Assembly (NCBI GenBank): GCA_963755815.1
Contig: CAVWLF010000018.1
Span: 57,399 to 121,398, forward strand
Direction of reading: 5' to 3'
From: Palsa-506 sp963755815
GTDB lineage: Bacteria > Actinomycetota > Actinomycetes > Streptosporangiales > Streptosporangiaceae
Length of the DNA: 64,000 nucleotides
In this document: piece by piece, positions 1 to 8,939 of the stretch
Numbering within the stretch: position 1 is the stretch's first letter
Layout: every line of letters starts with the position of its first letter
Program-made: the position numbers and the translations under genes
Notes under the pieces: generated by a model
What the model saw: only the letters and a program-made list of their open reading frames with translations
Databases searched by the model: none
What the model was told of the DNA's origin: nothing

Positions 1-932
<932 letters not shown>

Positions 933-1015
933 ACCGGAAGAGTCTCCGGCCGCGCCCTGGATGTCGAGATGTAGTACGAACTATCACGCTATTTGTCGGC
1001 CATGCGCCATCAGTT

Positions 1016-1037
1016 GTTTGCCAACTGTTTACCTGGC
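1016..1037 (+). promoter_or_regulatory. PHO-box-like direct repeat upstream of pit
   Basis: GTTTGCC (1016-1022) and GTTTACC (1027-1033) are spaced exactly 11 bases, the period of PhoP direct-repeat units in actinomycetes (consensus about GTTCACC). The pair lies about 85-105 bases upstream of the pit start and overlaps the small inverted repeat CAGTTG/CAACTG (1011-1027). Assignment is by pattern only. The repeat points away from pit, which weakens it. Confidence 0.4.
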
Positions 1038-1106
1038 CACATCAGCCGCTTTACCACCCGGCCCGGGCGATGACGCCGCAAGCCGCCCGGCCGGGTGGGT
1101 TCGCTG

Positions 1107-2072
1107 CTACGGCTGCATCCTGGCCAGGGGCGTGGGCGAAAGCCCTTCCGGGCCGACCTCCTGCAGGCGCGCGGGCGCGCCGACGATCATCGGATCCGGG
1201 TGGCCAACGGCATCGTGATCTTTGCCTTCGTACTCGAATCGGGCAAGCAGGCTGCGCATGGCCCCCAGCCGGGCGCGCTTCTTGTCGTTGCTCTTGATCA
1301 CCGTCCAGGGCGCCTCGGCGGTGTCCGTGCGCTGGAACATCACCACCTTGGCCGCGGTGTAATCATCCCATTTGTCCAGCAATGCGATATCTGTCGGGCT
1401 GAGCTTCCACTGCCGCACCGGGTCGATCTGCCGGATCGCGAACCGGGTGTGCTGCTCCCCGGGCGTGACGGAGAACCAGAATTTGGTCAGCGAGACGCCC
1501 TCGTCCACCAGCAGGCGCTCGAACTGGGGAGCCTGCCGGAGGAAGGTCTCGTACTGCTCATCCGTGCAGAATCCCATGACCTTCTCGACCCCGGCGCGGT
1601 TGTACCAGGAGCGGTCGAACAGGACGATCTCCCCGGCCGTCGGCAGGTGCGCCACGTAGCGCTGGAAGTACCACTGGTGGCGCTCGCGCTCGGTCGGAAT
1701 GTCGAGCGCGACGACGCGGGCGCCGCGCGGATTCAGGTGCTCCATGAAGCGCTTGATCGTGCTGCCCTTGCCGGCCGCATCCCGGCCCTCGAAGACCACC
1801 ACGATGCGCTGGCCCGACTCCCTGGCCCAGTACTGCAGCTTGAGCAGCTCGACCTGGAGCCGCCGCTTGACGTGATCGTATTCCTCCCGGCCGAGGCGCT
1901 CGGCGTACGGATACTCCTCCCGCCAGGTGTCGACCAGGGATCCGTCCGCCTGGCGGAGCACCGGGTCGTCTTCGTCCGAGTCGTCCACCCATACGCCCGG
2001 CGGCACCACGTTCACACCCCGTGGCTCGTCCGGGCCCGGGTCACGCACGCGGGCCTGCCGTTCATTGCTCAT
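1107..2072 (-). CDS. ppk2: Polyphosphate kinase 2 (PPK2)
   Basis: Soluble nucleotide phosphotransferase that moves phosphate between polyphosphate and nucleotides. The protein is about 321 residues, normal for one-domain PPK2. It has a Walker A motif EGRDAAGKGS, the lid-type arginines in DIPTERERHQWYFQRY, and a Walker B region DRSWYNRAGVE. The N-terminal 40 residues are charged and probably flexible. The reading frame extends upstream to a TTG at 2099. The ATG at 2072 is preferred, although no ribosome site is clear and a GTG at 2087 is possible. It sits 175 bases downstream of pit on the same strand, fitting a phosphate uptake and storage pair. Direction of the reaction (ADP or GDP/AMP use) cannot be read from sequence. 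Confidence 0.93.
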   Translation of the reverse strand: MSNERQARVRDPGPDEPRGVNVVPPGVWVDDSDEDDPVLRQADGSLVDTWREEYPYAERLGREEYDHVKRRLQVELLKLQYWARESGQRIVVVFEGRDAAGKGSTIKRFMEHLNPRGARVVALDIPTERERHQWYFQRYVAHLPTAGEIVLFDRSWYNRAGVEKVMGFCTDEQYETFLRQAPQFERLLVDEGVSLTKFWFSVTPGEQHTRFAIRQIDPVRQWKLSPTDIALLDKWDDYTAAKVVMFQRTDTAEAPWTVIKSNDKKRARLGAMRSLLARFEYEGKDHDAVGHPDPMIVGAPARLQEVGPEGLSPTPLARMQP

Positions 2073-2257
2073 CTGCGGTCCGTTCACGGCCGTATCCAAA
2101 ACGCGGGCTTCCTACCGTGGATTATCGGGCACGTCCGCGGGCCCAAGTAGGCCCGGCGGCAAGATTCACCCCGATTTCACGGCCGGGCGATGGGGCTGGC
2201 CGCCAGCGCCCGCCCATTCCGGGCCGCCTGCGGCTGGCCGGCTCGCCTGCGGCCGGG

Positions 2258-3175
2258 CTAGCCGATGCCCGCTTCCCGGCGGAGCAGGCCCGGCAGGTCA
2301 CCGGGAGCGGGCGAGGTGCCGCTCAGCCCGCGCGCGGAGAACCACTTGGCCACGTTGGCGGCGTCGCGGTCCAGGAACTGCGCGCCGCGCGGATTGGCGA
2401 TCACGTCGACGGCCTGGGGCAGGTCAATCATGACCAGGCGGCCGCGGTGGACCAGCAGGTTGTAAGCGGACATGTCGCCATGGGCCAGGCCGAGGCGGGC
2501 GAGGGTCAGGAGTGCCTGCACCAGCTGGTCCCAGAGCCCGGTCAGTTCGCTGCCCCGCGGGCGGGTCTCGGCCAGCCGCGGCGCCGCGGTGCCATCGGTG
2601 GCGCCGATGAACTCCAGCAGCACCTCAGTGCCGAGCACCTGCACCGGGTAGGGCACCGGGGCACCAGCCTCGAAGAGCTGGCCCAGGGCGCTGAACTCGG
2701 CGTTCGCCCACTGCACCGCGATCATCTCCCGGCCCGCCGATGAGCGGCTGGCCATGGCGCGGCTGGCGCGGGAGTCGCGCACCCGGCGGCCTTCGAGGTA
2801 CTCGCTATCGCGATGGAACATCCGGTGCTCGGCCTCCCGGTACCGCTTGGCGGCCAGCAGGCAGGACCGGCCCGTTCCGGGCACGCCGCGGCGCAGCAGG
2901 AAGACGTCGGCTTCCTTGCCGGTCTTGAGTATCCCGAGCTCGGTGTCGGCCGCGGCCAGGTCAGTCACCAGCCAGCCGGGGTACGGCCGGGGTCCGCGCT
3001 CACCGGCCGCGGACTGATCCCAGGTGGACCAGCGGTCCCCCGCCTCCAGCCCATCGGCCGCGGGGAAGGTCTCTAGCGGGGGAAGCCTGGACCGGTGCCG
3101 GTTGCGCTTGGCAAAAGCGGGCTCGTCGTCGTCAAACCGCCACTTGCCGCGGCGGTGGAAAGCAGAGTCGGGCAC
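2258..3175 (-). CDS. RIO1-type serine/threonine kinase
   Basis: Atypical protein kinase of 305 residues. Visible elements are the RIO phosphate loop region LKTGKEADV, a putative ATP-binding lysine in AAKRY, the catalytic loop LAHGDMSAYNLL (H-G-D...N) and the metal-binding aspartate in MIDLPQ. The GTG start at 3175 has GAGGAG eight bases upstream. Bacterial RIO kinases are poorly understood. A role in ribosome biogenesis is known only for archaeal and eukaryotic relatives, so the target here is open. No partner gene is adjacent. Confidence 0.88.
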   Translation of the reverse strand: MPDSAFHRRGKWRFDDDEPAFAKRNRHRSRLPPLETFPAADGLEAGDRWSTWDQSAAGERGPRPYPGWLVTDLAAADTELGILKTGKEADVFLLRRGVPGTGRSCLLAAKRYREAEHRMFHRDSEYLEGRRVRDSRASRAMASRSSAGREMIAVQWANAEFSALGQLFEAGAPVPYPVQVLGTEVLLEFIGATDGTAAPRLAETRPRGSELTGLWDQLVQALLTLARLGLAHGDMSAYNLLVHRGRLVMIDLPQAVDVIANPRGAQFLDRDAANVAKWFSARGLSGTSPAPGDLPGLLRREAGIG

Positions 3176-3410
3176 TGGTGGTGCTCCTCAGGCGGGCGGT
3201 CCGGGCGGGCAGCGTGAACCGCGAGACGGGTACCAACATCCGTCGCCCTCCTTCCGCTCGACCGGCATCGCCGGAATCGGCCTGTGCGGCCGAGGCTGTC
3301 ACGCGGCAGCCAGGACGGCAACCGAATTTCGCCGCCGCCAGGCGCCTGAGCTGCGGCGCCGGGGCGTGCAGCTAGTGATCAGAAAAGATCAAGGCTACGG
3401 TCAGTAAGCC

Positions 3411-3426
3411 TTCAGTTTTCTTTCAG
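3411..3426 (+). promoter_or_regulatory. 11-base-period direct repeat in the htrA promoter region
   Basis: TTCAG occurs at 3411-3415 and again at 3422-3426, exactly one helical turn apart, within an AT-richer patch. An imperfect inverted repeat AAGGCT/AGCCTT (3391-3412) overlaps it. This arrangement is typical of OmpR/PhoB-family response-regulator sites. HtrA-type proteases in actinobacteria are often under envelope-stress two-component systems, so control of the downstream protease is plausible but inferred. Otherwise 3176-3483 holds no gene. Confidence 0.35.
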
Positions 3427-3483
3427 GTACGTCGCTGACTATGGGTCCAGAGCAAGACGATCGAGACCAAGGGAGCCGATCTC

Positions 3484-4680
3484 ATGACGACCACTTACGA
3501 TCCGCCGATCTCGGCCGGATCAGGGGAGACGCGACCGCCCTCGCCCTGGCCCGGCGGTTACAACGCCGGCCCCGGCGGCCCGGCCGGATACGGCGGCGGC
3601 GGCGAGGGTGACGGCCGCCGCGGCCGGAGCCTGCGGCGCCACCTGCTGGTGGCCGGCGTTGCCTTCGCCGTCGGCGTGGGCACCGTCTGGGGCCTGCAGA
3701 ACGGCGCCAGCGCGCCGCTGACGAAAGCGCAGATTGCCGCGAAGGTTGACCCCGGCCTGGTCGACGTCTGGACCACGCTCGGCTACCAGCAGGCACAGGC
3801 GGCGGGCACCGGGCAGGTACTGACGTCATCGGGCGAGGTGCTGACCAACAACCACGTCATCAACGGCGCCACCTCGATCAGGGTCACCGATATCGGCAAC
3901 GGCCGCTCTTATCCGGCCAAGGTGGTCGGCTACGACCGGAGCCATGACATCGCCGTGCTGCAACTGCAGGGCGCATCCGGGCTGCAGACGGTGACCACGG
4001 GCAACTCCTCCTCAGCGACCGCCGGGCAGAAGGTTGTCGCCCTCGGCAACGCGGAGGGCAAGGGCGGCACCCCGTCGGTCGCCGCGGGCCGGATCGTCGG
4101 CCTCGGGGCCTCGATCACTGCCTCGGACGCATCCGCGGGCACCGCGGAGCAGTTGACCGGGCTGATCCACCACAACGCACCCATTCAGCCGGGTGACTCG
4201 GGCGGCCCGCTGGTCAATACCTCCGGGCAGGTGATCGGCATCGACACCGCCGCCTCTTCCGGGACCCAGCTTCAGTCCACGCAGGCCAAGACCCAGGCCT
4301 TCGCGATCCCGATTGACGCGGCACTCTCCATCGTCCGCCAGATCGAGGCGGGCCAGGCCTCCGCCACCGTGCACCTGGGCCCGACCGGGTTCCTGGGCGT
4401 CGGCATCGCCACCGCGAGCAACGCCGCGTCTAGTGGCGTGCCGGCCGGCAGCGGTGCCTCCGTCGCCGGGGTCGTCTCCGGATCGCCTGCCAGCCAGGCT
4501 GGCCTGGCCGCCGGTGACGTGATCGTCTCGGTCAACGGCCAGTCAATCTCGTCGCCGACCGCGCTCCAGTCCGCGCTGGAGCCGCACCACCCGGGCGACA
4601 GCGTCAGCATCGGCTGGACCAGCCAGTCCGGACAGACGCAGTCCGCCAGCATCACGCTGGCTACCGGCCCGGCGGCCTAA
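3484..4680 (+). CDS. Membrane-anchored HtrA/DegP-type serine protease with PDZ domain
   Basis: Envelope quality-control protease of 398 residues. A Pro/Gly-rich cytoplasmic N-terminus (about 1-50) precedes one membrane segment (about 53-70). The S1C trypsin-like domain carries the triad His124 (TNNHVI), Asp155 (SHDIAVL) and Ser239 (QPGDSGGP). A C-terminal PDZ domain (about 300-395) contains GVVSGSPASQAGLAAGDVI. The ATG at 3484 has AAGGGAG upstream. A tandem hairpin array and a strong terminator follow directly, so the transcript probably ends there. Family and topology are clear; substrates are unknown. Confidence 0.93.
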   Translation: MTTTYDPPISAGSGETRPPSPWPGGYNAGPGGPAGYGGGGEGDGRRGRSLRRHLLVAGVAFAVGVGTVWGLQNGASAPLTKAQIAAKVDPGLVDVWTTLGYQQAQAAGTGQVLTSSGEVLTNNHVINGATSIRVTDIGNGRSYPAKVVGYDRSHDIAVLQLQGASGLQTVTTGNSSSATAGQKVVALGNAEGKGGTPSVAAGRIVGLGASITASDASAGTAEQLTGLIHHNAPIQPGDSGGPLVNTSGQVIGIDTAASSGTQLQSTQAKTQAFAIPIDAALSIVRQIEAGQASATVHLGPTGFLGVGIATASNAASSGVPAGSGASVAGVVSGSPASQAGLAAGDVIVSVNGQSISSPTALQSALEPHHPGDSVSIGWTSQSGQTQSASITLATGPAA

Positions 4681-4968
4681 GAACGTGGGCACTGGCGGCT
4701 GTGCCGGCAGCCGCCAGTGCTCACCACCACCCTGAACCAACTCCCCCGGCCCCCGAAACGTGGGCACTGGCGGCTGTGCCGGCAGCCGCCAGTGCTCACC
4801 ACCACCCTGAACCAACTCCCCCGGCCCCCCGAAACGTGGGCACTGGCGGTTGTCCCGGCAGCCGCCAGTGCTCACCACCACGCTGCCGACCGGCCCGGCA
4901 GCCCAAGAACGTGGGCACTGGCGGCTGTGCCGGCAGCCGCCGGTGCCCACACCCAGTGAGCCAGCTCC
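4681..4968 (+). repeat. Four-unit tandem hairpin array downstream of htrA
   Basis: Four head-to-tail units of about 62-76 bases start at 4681, 4755, 4831 and 4907. Each contains GCACTGGCGGCTG, a 6-base loop and CAGCCGCCAGTGC (unit 1: 4689-4701 and 4708-4720). The changes that occur (C to T in the left arm of unit 3, A to G in the right arm of unit 4) keep pairing as G-U on the plus-strand RNA but would give A-C mismatches on the other strand. This suggests the array works as RNA in the htrA transcript. The array and spacer fill 4681-5104, which has no convincing gene. Confidence 0.85.
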
Positions 4969-4974
4969 CCGGAA

Positions 4975-5010
4975 GCCGGAAGACCTCGCGCGCGAGGTCT
5001 TCCGGCTTTT
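4975..5010 (+). terminator. Strong intrinsic terminator after the hairpin array
   Basis: Perfect 16-base arms, GCCGGAAGACCTCGCG (4975-4990) and its complement (4991-5006), are followed by TTTT (5007-5010). Very stable for a high-GC genome. It closes the htrA transcript and separates it from the downstream hydrolase. Confidence 0.85.
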
Positions 5011-5104
5011 CGGCACCTCCCGACCGCCCGCCGGCCGGTCCCGGATATCAGGGCGAAGGCCACCATTCGTTAGCGCACGGGCAGGAACGGGCACATCTAA
5101 CGGC

Positions 5105-6490
5105 ATGCTGCAGACGGGCCGGTGGGCCCGGCTGGCGCGGCGGTGGCTGGCTGGGCTGGTGCTGCTGATCCTGCTCGCCGGAGCCGCGATCGCGGTAGCG
5201 CTGCAGGTGACCCCCCTGCAGACGGTGACCGTGGCCGGACAGGTGATTCAGGTCGGCGCGAGCGCGCCGGGCCTCGGCCTTTCCGGCCCGGGCGAGGTCG
5301 ATCTGTTCGGCCAGAGCCTGCCCACCGACCTGCGGTTCGCCGGGCCCGTGCGGCCCCGGCTGCAGCTGTCCCAGATCACCATCAACAGCGAGCTGACCAA
5401 CTTCATCCAGGGCGCCCGGCCGGCCGGGGTGGAGCGCATCCTCGGCGCGCGGCTGGCGGACGGGTGGAAGCGCTATTTCGCCTGGGAGACGGCGCTTACC
5501 GGGGCGGGCGCGCTGATCCTGGTCGGGGCGGTCGCGGGCTGGCGTCGCATGTCCCGCCGCACCACCGGCACGCTGCTGGCCGCCGGGCTGGTGGTGGCCG
5601 AGGCCATCAACCTGGGCGCCATCATGATCACCGCCTACTCGGCTCCGGCGCTGCTGCGCCAGGTGCACTCCCTGAACGAGCTCGTCGGCACGGAGACGCA
5701 CCTGCCCCGGATCCACCCGACCGGCCGGCCGCTGCCCGGCGTGCAGGTCGTGGTCATCGGTGACTCCACCGCGGCCGGGGCGGGGCTCGCGGCCCCGCCC
5801 GGCGCCTCCGGCACCGTCCGCGCCTGCGGGCGCAGCTCCGACTCGTATGCCGCGGATCTGTCGGCCGCCAACGGCTGGACGGTCCTCAACCTGGCCTGCG
5901 ACGGCGCCACCATCAGTCACGGGCTGCTCGGGCCGCAGCGGCACGACGGCCACCGGCTGACGCCGCAGCTGGCCGTCACTGAACGCGCCCGGCACGCCGC
6001 GGTAATCATCGTGAGCGTCGGCGCCGACGATCTGGACTGGGCCGCGATGGTGCAGTACTGCGCGGCCACGCCGCGCTGTGACGACCGGGCGACGACGGCC
6101 TACTTCCAGCAGCAGCTCGCCTCGTTCAGCAAGGACTACCTCGACCTGCTCAGCCGGCTCGCGGCGCTGCCCGCCCATCCGCAGGTGATCGTCAACCGCT
6201 ACTACGACCCGTTCGGCCCCCAGCCTGGCTGTCTCAGCCAGGCCGGGCTCAGCGCGGCCAACCTGCAGACCCTGACGTCCCGGCTGACCACGCTGAACGC
6301 GGTGCTGGCCAAGGGTGCAGCCCAGTTCAGGTTCTCCTCGCCGCAGCCTGACTTCGCCGGGCACCAGCTGTGCACGCCGCAGCCGTACGTGCAAGGGCTG
6401 GACGCGGCCGCGCCATTTCATCCCACCGTGCTCGGCCAGCTCGCGATCGCGCTCGCTGACCAGGCCGCGGTGCACCAGCCCGGTGCGTAG
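5105..6490 (+). CDS. Membrane-anchored SGNH/GDSL-type hydrolase
   Basis: Probable extracytoplasmic esterase or acyl hydrolase of 461 residues. An N-terminal membrane segment (about 15-35) and two more hydrophobic stretches (about 129-146 and 155-178) precede the catalytic domain. Block I has the nucleophile in VVVIGDSTAAGAG (Ser221 region). Block V has the catalytic His in the C-terminal FHPT motif. The block III Gly-x-Asn-Asp is changed to GADD. The open frame continues upstream into the hairpin array, but the ATG at 5105 gives a normal signal-anchor N-terminus and is preferred. The terminator just upstream implies its own promoter. Substrate is not predictable. Confidence 0.85.
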   Translation: MLQTGRWARLARRWLAGLVLLILLAGAAIAVALQVTPLQTVTVAGQVIQVGASAPGLGLSGPGEVDLFGQSLPTDLRFAGPVRPRLQLSQITINSELTNFIQGARPAGVERILGARLADGWKRYFAWETALTGAGALILVGAVAGWRRMSRRTTGTLLAAGLVVAEAINLGAIMITAYSAPALLRQVHSLNELVGTETHLPRIHPTGRPLPGVQVVVIGDSTAAGAGLAAPPGASGTVRACGRSSDSYAADLSAANGWTVLNLACDGATISHGLLGPQRHDGHRLTPQLAVTERARHAAVIIVSVGADDLDWAAMVQYCAATPRCDDRATTAYFQQQLASFSKDYLDLLSRLAALPAHPQVIVNRYYDPFGPQPGCLSQAGLSAANLQTLTSRLTTLNAVLAKGAAQFRFSSPQPDFAGHQLCTPQPYVQGLDAAAPFHPTVLGQLAIALADQAAVHQPGA

Positions 6491-6514
6491 CCCGGTGCGG
6501 CCCGGTCAGCGGCG

Positions 6515-7441
6515 CTATTCGAGGCCGTCCCGGTCGGCCCACTCCAGCAGGGCATCCAGCGAGTAGGCCCGGTCATCAATGCCCCGGTGCAGGTCGCCGA
6601 GCCGGGCGAAGCGGGCCGGCACGGTGGCGATGGTGCACTGGCGCGGCTCGACATCGTCGATCTCCGCCCAGCTGATCGGGGTGGACACGGTGGCTTCCGG
6701 CACGCCGCGGACCGAGTAAGCGGAGGCAATCGTGTGGTCGCGGGCGTTCTGGTTGTAGTCGACGAAGAGCATGGCCGGGTCCCGGTCCTTGCGCCACCAG
6801 ACGGTCGTCACCTCGCGCGGCGCGCGGCGCTCGACCTCCCGGGCGAAGGCCAGGGCCGCCCGCCGGACGTCGGCGAAGCCCCACCGTGGCTCGATCCGGA
6901 CGTAAATATGCAGCCCGTTGCCGCCGGAGGTCTTTGGCCAGCCGACCGCACCCAGTTCGTCCAGCAATTCGTGCACGATGTGGGCGACCCGGCGGACGGT
7001 ACCGAACCCGCAGTTAGGCATCGGATCCAGGTCGATGCGCCATTCGTCCGGACGTTCGGTGTCGGACCGCCGGGAGTTCCACGGATGGAATTCCACGGTG
7101 GACATCTGCACCGCCCACACGACGCTGGCCAGCTCGGTAACGCACAGCTCGTCGGCATGCCTGCCGTAGCGGGGGAAATCCACCCGCACCGTCTCCAGCC
7201 AGCCCGGCGCACCGCCGGGGACGCGCTTCTGGTGCACCTTCGGGCCCGCGACTCCGGACGGGAAGCGGTGCAGCATGCAGGGCCGCTCGCGCAGCGCCCG
7301 CACGATCCCGTCGCCGACCGATAGGTAATAGCGGGCCAGGTCGAGCTTCGTCTCACCGCGGGCCTCGAAGTACACCCGGTCCGGACTGGAGATGCGCACC
7401 GTCCGGTTCCCGACTTCGAGCTGCACAGCTGCCGCGGCCAT
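6515..7441 (-). CDS. Stand-alone LigD polymerase-domain protein (archaeo-eukaryotic primase fold)
   Basis: Polymerase/primase-like component of bacterial non-homologous end joining, 308 residues. Matches are SPDRVYFEARGETKLDLARYY near the N-terminus, the 5'-phosphate pocket region PKVHQKRVP, the catalytic pair RIDLDP, the active-site segment SGGNGLHIYV and the conserved FVDYNQNARD. No ligase or nuclease domain is fused. The frame extends to 7564, but the ATG at 7441 matches the family N-terminus. Ku lies at 19013 in the same window. A possible LexA box is 133 bases upstream. Confidence 0.92.
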   Translation of the reverse strand: MAAAAVQLEVGNRTVRISSPDRVYFEARGETKLDLARYYLSVGDGIVRALRERPCMLHRFPSGVAGPKVHQKRVPGGAPGWLETVRVDFPRYGRHADELCVTELASVVWAVQMSTVEFHPWNSRRSDTERPDEWRIDLDPMPNCGFGTVRRVAHIVHELLDELGAVGWPKTSGGNGLHIYVRIEPRWGFADVRRAALAFAREVERRAPREVTTVWWRKDRDPAMLFVDYNQNARDHTIASAYSVRGVPEATVSTPISWAEIDDVEPRQCTIATVPARFARLGDLHRGIDDRAYSLDALLEWADRDGLE

Positions 7442-7573
7442 ACCCGAAGTCAACCGCAAACCTGGTGGCCCTGACCATGCTGGCCGGAGCCGCCCGCCCG
7501 CGCCCGGAGACCGGCCGCCCGGCCAGCTAGGACCCGCAATGCGGGCCGCGCCGGGCGGCCGCACTGTGGAGAC

Positions 7574-7585
7574 GAACGTGAGTTC
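7574..7585. promoter_or_regulatory. Candidate SOS box upstream of ligD-pol
   Basis: GAAC-GTGA-GTTC, inside CGAACGTGAGTTCT, matches the actinobacterial LexA core GAAC-N4-GTTC. It lies in the divergent gap between the LigD-polymerase gene and the membrane-protein gene at 7873. Either promoter could be its target. A TTGGCA (7602-7607) and AT-rich stretch downstream could form a rightward promoter. One isolated match in 430 bases is suggestive only. Confidence 0.4.
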
Positions 7586-7794
7586 TAATCGATCAAACCA
7601 CTTGGCAAATCACTCGCACATATGTTCTACTATCAAGTATGCGCCACCCACTCAGCACGACCGGATCGCGGCCCTTCGTGCCCCGCTGGAGCACCGGTCC
7701 CGGCCCGCCGGCGCAGGGCCCCGGCCGGCCCGCGCCGGGGCCGGCCCTGATCAGAGCTAACCAATACATCGCGGGCGCCGCAAGCAGGTTTGTA

Positions 7795-7820
7795 CCGGCA
7801 TTAAGGCACTTTAATGCCGG
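7795..7820. promoter_or_regulatory. Inverted repeat upstream of the 7873 gene
   Basis: CCGGCATTAA and its exact complement TTAATGCCGG are separated by GGCACT. The element lies 52 bases before the ATG at 7873 and has no T run after it, so it looks more like an operator or 5' UTR hairpin than a terminator. The remainder of 7442-7872 shows no convincing gene; a 62-codon ORF at 7639-7827 runs into this repeat and is not supported. Confidence 0.4.
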
Positions 7821-7872
7821 TGATTAGGACCCTGAGTTTACCTGGCCCGGAATCGCACGCAGGAGGTGTGAA

Positions 7873-8871
7873 ATGACGACGCACTTGACGGACGGGGCAC
7901 GATCGGAGAGCCGGCGGCTCGCCGACTTGAGGAACGACGCCGCGGACCTCGAGCGCAGGCTCTCGGACACCCGCCTGCTGCTCGATCGTGAGCTGGCGGA
8001 GTCAGCCGGCGGCTGGAGCGAGGAGGCGGCTGAGGCCGCACCCGGCTATGGCAGCGCGAATCCAGGCAGCCGGTCTTACGCCCGGAACGGCCGCACCGAG
8101 CAACTCCTCAGCCACGGCAGGCCGAGCGCCAACGCCCCGCGCCTCTCGCCCGTTCGCAAGGTAGCCATCGTGGCGGCGGTCGTCGCGGCGGCCGTCACCG
8201 CCGTGGTCCTGCTGCTGCCCGGCGGAAAAGCCTCGTGGCCGACCAGCGTTTCCACGGTGCAGGCCGAGGCGGCCCGGGCCTGCCAGAACCCCAACGTCAT
8301 GTCGGAGCCCGGCCAGGTCAACTTCGCCTGCGCCAAGGCGACGCGGCAGATTCTGTGGGTATTCGCCCTCCTGACGAGCGCGGATAACCCGAACTTCGAC
8401 GACGCCAGAACCGGCCGGATAGGCCTCGAGCCAATTACGCCGGCCCAGGGCGGCGAGGTGGCCTGGTCCCTGAACCTCCATCATCCGTACAACCCCGCCA
8501 ATCCAATCGACAGCCTGGCCGTGGCCGCGCGGGCGATCAACAACATCATCGGCGGGGCAACGTTCACCGCCGCCAGCGGAAAGCAGGTCGTCCAGCCCGG
8601 TCTTGAAAGCCACCCCGCTAACTGCGCCCGGTATACCGGATCAGCGGCCGTCATCTCCCGCGCGGGCTTTCCGAAGCTGTGCGCCAGGCCGGTGACCAGC
8701 GCGGCCGGGCAGGCGGCCCTCGTGGCCGCGGTCTACCGCAAGTGGATTGTCGGCGCCCGGCCGGTGGCCGCGCACGACGCAGCGATCCTCTTTGAGAACG
8801 CCAACAATCCGAGCAGCCCGCGTGCGCAGGCAATTCTCCGGCGCTTGCCGAATTCCAAGCTACTGGGGTAA
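7873..8871 (+). CDS. Single-pass membrane protein of unknown function, coiled-coil N-terminus
   Basis: 332 residues. The ATG at 7873 follows an excellent AGGAGGTG. Residues about 12-42 are charged heptad-like sequence and may form a short coiled coil. A positively charged stop region and one membrane segment (about 97-115, AIVAAVVAAAVTAVVLLL) follow. The rest is an exported domain of about 215 residues with four cysteines that could form disulfides. No family is recognised. It is the first of three co-oriented genes, 69 bases before the giant peptidoglycan hydrolase, so it may be a partner or anchor for that enzyme. This is inference from position only. Confidence 0.75.
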   Translation: MTTHLTDGARSESRRLADLRNDAADLERRLSDTRLLLDRELAESAGGWSEEAAEAAPGYGSANPGSRSYARNGRTEQLLSHGRPSANAPRLSPVRKVAIVAAVVAAAVTAVVLLLPGGKASWPTSVSTVQAEAARACQNPNVMSEPGQVNFACAKATRQILWVFALLTSADNPNFDDARTGRIGLEPITPAQGGEVAWSLNLHHPYNPANPIDSLAVAARAINNIIGGATFTAASGKQVVQPGLESHPANCARYTGSAAVISRAGFPKLCARPVTSAAGQAALVAAVYRKWIVGARPVAAHDAAILFENANNPSSPRAQAILRRLPNSKLLG

Positions 8872-8939
8872 TCCAGGAAAAATCATCCGCTCATCTTCCC
8901 CGGTACGGCGGTCTTAGCGCGATCAGGAGAGGTGAGCGC

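Noticed and set aside
4681..4968. CRISPR array
   Set aside because: The whole 75-base unit repeats, including the would-be spacers, and each unit is a hairpin. Only four units and no cas genes.
5048..6475. 475-residue minus-strand ORF over the SGNH hydrolase
   Set aside because: Composition is a mirror of the real gene; no family features.
7639..7827. 62-codon ORF as a gene upstream of the membrane-protein gene
   Set aside because: Pro/Gly-rich, no ribosome site, and it ends inside an inverted repeat; most likely non-coding.
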